Shown here piece by piece: positions 62,837 to 64,000 of a DNA stretch of 64,000 nt (its first letter is position 1; every line of letters starts with the position of its first letter). The DNA is from Oscillibacter valericigenes (GTDB lineage Bacteria > Bacillota > Clostridia > Oscillospirales > Oscillospiraceae): NCBI RefSeq assembly GCF_016902445.1, contig NZ_JACSNX010000005.1, forward strand, positions 87,248 to 151,247. Reading direction: 5' to 3'. A model generated the notes under the pieces. The model had not been told where the DNA came from and searched no databases. It worked only from the letters and a program-made list of their open reading frames with translations. Made by a program: the position numbers and the translations under genes.

Positions 62837-62869
62837 CCTCTGAAAAGGGCGGACCGCCCTTTTCAGAGG
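62837..62869. terminator. Terminator between mazF-type and hypothetical genes
   Basis: CCTCTGAAAAGGGCGG/CCGCCCTTTTCAGAGG nearly perfect with 1-base loop. Confidence 0.65.
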
Positions 62870-62962
62870 GACCTCTTGTTTCAGATCACACGCCGCCGGG
62901 GACCGCCGGTCTCCGGCGCCGCGGCCGTCTCAGCCTGTGTACCGTCTGTGCAGGACGATCTC

Positions 62963-63331
62963 TCACACCAGCTGGTCATGGGGCAGGCCGAAGCTGACCG
63001 CGATGGCCAGATCCACCTTCTCCATCACCCGCTCCTCCACATGGCCCATCTTTTCCCGCAGGCGCTTTTTGTCCAGGGTGCGCACCTGCTCCAGCAGGAC
63101 CACGGAATCCCGGCTCAGGCCGCAGCTCTCCTCCACCGGAAGATCGATATGTGTGGGCAGCTTGGCCTTCCCGGTCTGGGAAGTGATGGCCGCCGCGATC
63201 ACAGTGGGGCTGTAGCGGTTGCCCGTGTCGTTCTGAATGATCAGGACCGGCCGGACACCGCCCTGCTCGCTGCCCACCACCGGGGAGAGATCGGCATAAT
63301 AGATATCACCGCGCTTGACACTTGTATCCAC
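62963..63331 (-). CDS. mazF: MazF/PemK-family endoribonuclease toxin
   Basis: 122 residues. [74 protein letters not shown]: close to EndoA/NdoA of Bacillus. It cuts mRNA at UACAU-like sites in Bacillus. No MazE antitoxin lies upstream in the window; GGCGGAG favours GTG 63331 over GTG 63340. Next to an alr 3' end, as in the Bacillus alr-ndoAI-ndoA order. Confidence 0.9.
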   Translation of the reverse strand: MDTSVKRGDIYYADLSPVVGSEQGGVRPVLIIQNDTGNRYSPTVIAAAITSQTGKAKLPTHIDLPVEESCGLSRDSVVLLEQVRTLDKKRLREKMGHVEERVMEKVDLAIAVSFGLPHDQLV

Positions 63332-63499
63332 AAAGTTCACACTCCGCCGAAAGAAGTACCCGTCACCGAAGCTCCTTCAGTGAGGCCACTTTCATTCTCC
63401 CACGCAGGCACGGAATTTATACTTTGCCAACGGCGCAAAATTCCGGCGTCCACGCCCCGCACTATCCTATGCAGGGGCAGGGCAGGGTGTGAAGAGTGA

Positions 63500-63645
63500 A
63501 GAGTAAAGAGCGGAGGGTGAGGAGTGCCAATACTAGAGTGTCGGCAGGGCCCGTCCGCCGCAGCGGAGTGAAGGGAGACTACGCTTCATGTGCCGCAGGC
63601 GCATTCCGCATCCGACTCCTCACTCTCAACTCTCCGCTCTTATAG
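63500..63645. repeat. Palindromic extragenic element
   Basis: AGAGCGGAG(GG)TGAGGAGT near 63506-63525 and ACTCCTCACTCTCAACTCTC-CGCTCT near 63616-63640 are arms of a long imperfect hairpin, similar in layout to 44881-44961. Confidence 0.45.
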
Positions 63646-63726
63646 CAAATAGAGGCTCCGCTCCACGATCTTTCCATCTTCCAGATAGACCCGCGGCACC
63701 CGGCGGCTCACCGCGCAGGTCAGGCC
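63640..63726 (-). pseudogene. alr: Alanine racemase 3' end, repeat copy 1
   Basis: Minus: GLTCAVSRRVPRVYLEDGKI and VERSLYLL stop at TAA 63640-63642. SxRVPRVY is the C-terminal alanine racemase motif. Only the last ~28 codons are present. Confidence 0.7.
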
Positions 63727-64000
63727 CCACCGCGCACAGCGCGGCGGGGACCCCGCATCTCATCTTGGTCGACCAGGCAAAGCCCGGCCTCCCCAAGGTT
63801 TTGCCGTCTGCGGCAAAACGCTTGGACGCCGCATCCGCGGCGGCTCGCTGCCCTGCGCTCACAGCAGGTGCAAACTTCGCTCCACGATCTTGCCGTCCTC
63901 CAGATAGACCCGCGGCACCCGGCGGCTCACCGCGCAGGTCAGGCCCCACCGCGCACAGCGCGGCGGGGACCCCGCATCTCATCTTGGTCGGCCAGGCAAA
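63661..64000. repeat. 219-bp tandem repeat, at least 1.5 copies, cut by the window edge
   Basis: CTCCACGATCT begins at 63661 and again at 63880, 219 bases on; flanking sequence matches nearly throughout, with a CCGTGGTC/GCCG difference in the alr tail. Each unit has an alr 3' fragment plus ~130 bases with GTTTTGCCG/CGGCAAAAC and CCGCATCCGCGG hairpins. Confidence 0.85.
63859..63945 (-). pseudogene. alr: Alanine racemase 3' end, repeat copy 2
   Basis: Minus: GLTCAVSRRVPRVYLEDGKI, VERSLHLL, TGA at 63859-63861. A TGA in the same frame at 63979-63981 shows that this copy is also cut off from a full alr gene in the window. Confidence 0.7.

Noticed and set aside
63626..63982. 118-residue frame across the repeats
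   Set aside because: Open because the repeat period is a multiple of three; the alr tail is in another frame.
63661..64000. CRISPR array
   Set aside because: Unit of 219 bases with coding fragments and no short repeats with unique spacers.

Overview
The window looks like a chromosomal segment of a spore-forming, high-GC gut Firmicute of the Oscillospiraceae type (Flavonifractor, Lawsonibacter and Dysosmobacter relatives). The pointers are strong GGAGG ribosome binding sites, spore genes (spmA/spmB, a CwlJ-type hydrolase with GerQ, GerMN), the ctsR-mcsA-clpC heat-shock cluster, a glmS ribozyme, and GC-rich codon use from about 30 kb onward. Genus is inferred, not shown.

Layout. (1) 1-11015: an AT-richer defence island, five genes in one direction: a 5'-truncated C5 cytosine methyltransferase, a DrmE-like protein, a DrmA-like helicase, a DrmB-like DUF1998 protein, and a NERD-nuclease/superfamily-1 helicase. 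This is best read as class 2 DISARM in which the usual DrmC phospholipase-D protein is not seen and a NERD-helicase holds the last position. (2) 11016-11800: decayed SGNH-hydrolase tail and a rhodanese lipoprotein. (3) 11806-20891: an integrative mobilizable element: DUF6076 protein, excisionase-like HTH, replication-type HTH protein, unknown protein, candidate oriT, MobC-like RHH protein, MobP-type relaxase with Sel1 repeats, a Phd/ParE-type toxin-antitoxin pair, DUF6809 protein and two overlapping tyrosine integrases. No type IV secretion genes are present. (4) 20914-22500: an AAA/DUF4143 ATPase flanked by two copies of the integrase 3' end. (5) 22635-29450: accessory genes (oleate hydratase with TetR and SGNH hydrolase; a radical SAM pair; flavin reductase with divergent HxlR regulator) ending in two opposed recombinase 3' remnants and tRNA-Pro with a decayed tandem copy.

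(6) 30027-64000 is core-like chromosome: clpC/mcsA/ctsR with CtsR boxes; ferredoxin; S41 peptidase-TraX; methyltransferase-rsmI; AbrB; spmA-spmB; a comEA/response regulator/histidine kinase/GerMN operon facing a penicillin-binding carboxypeptidase; nitroreductase; cwlJ-gerQ; DUF4180; glycosyltransferase; TSCPD protein; PadR-DUF2812; infC-rpmI-rplT with an ATT start and attenuated leader; an SLH-GH25 muramidase; sigma/anti-sigma; PadR with a HAAS-SEDS membrane protein; glmS with ribozyme; DUF421-DUF4363; nrdR; two unknown proteins; a MazF toxin; and, at the right edge, a 219-bp tandem repeat carrying the 3' end of alanine racemase.

The most interesting parts are the DISARM variant, the double-integrase element with its duplicated integrase tail, and the repeat array at the alr 3' end. 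All calls come from reading motifs, spacing and context; no database search was run.
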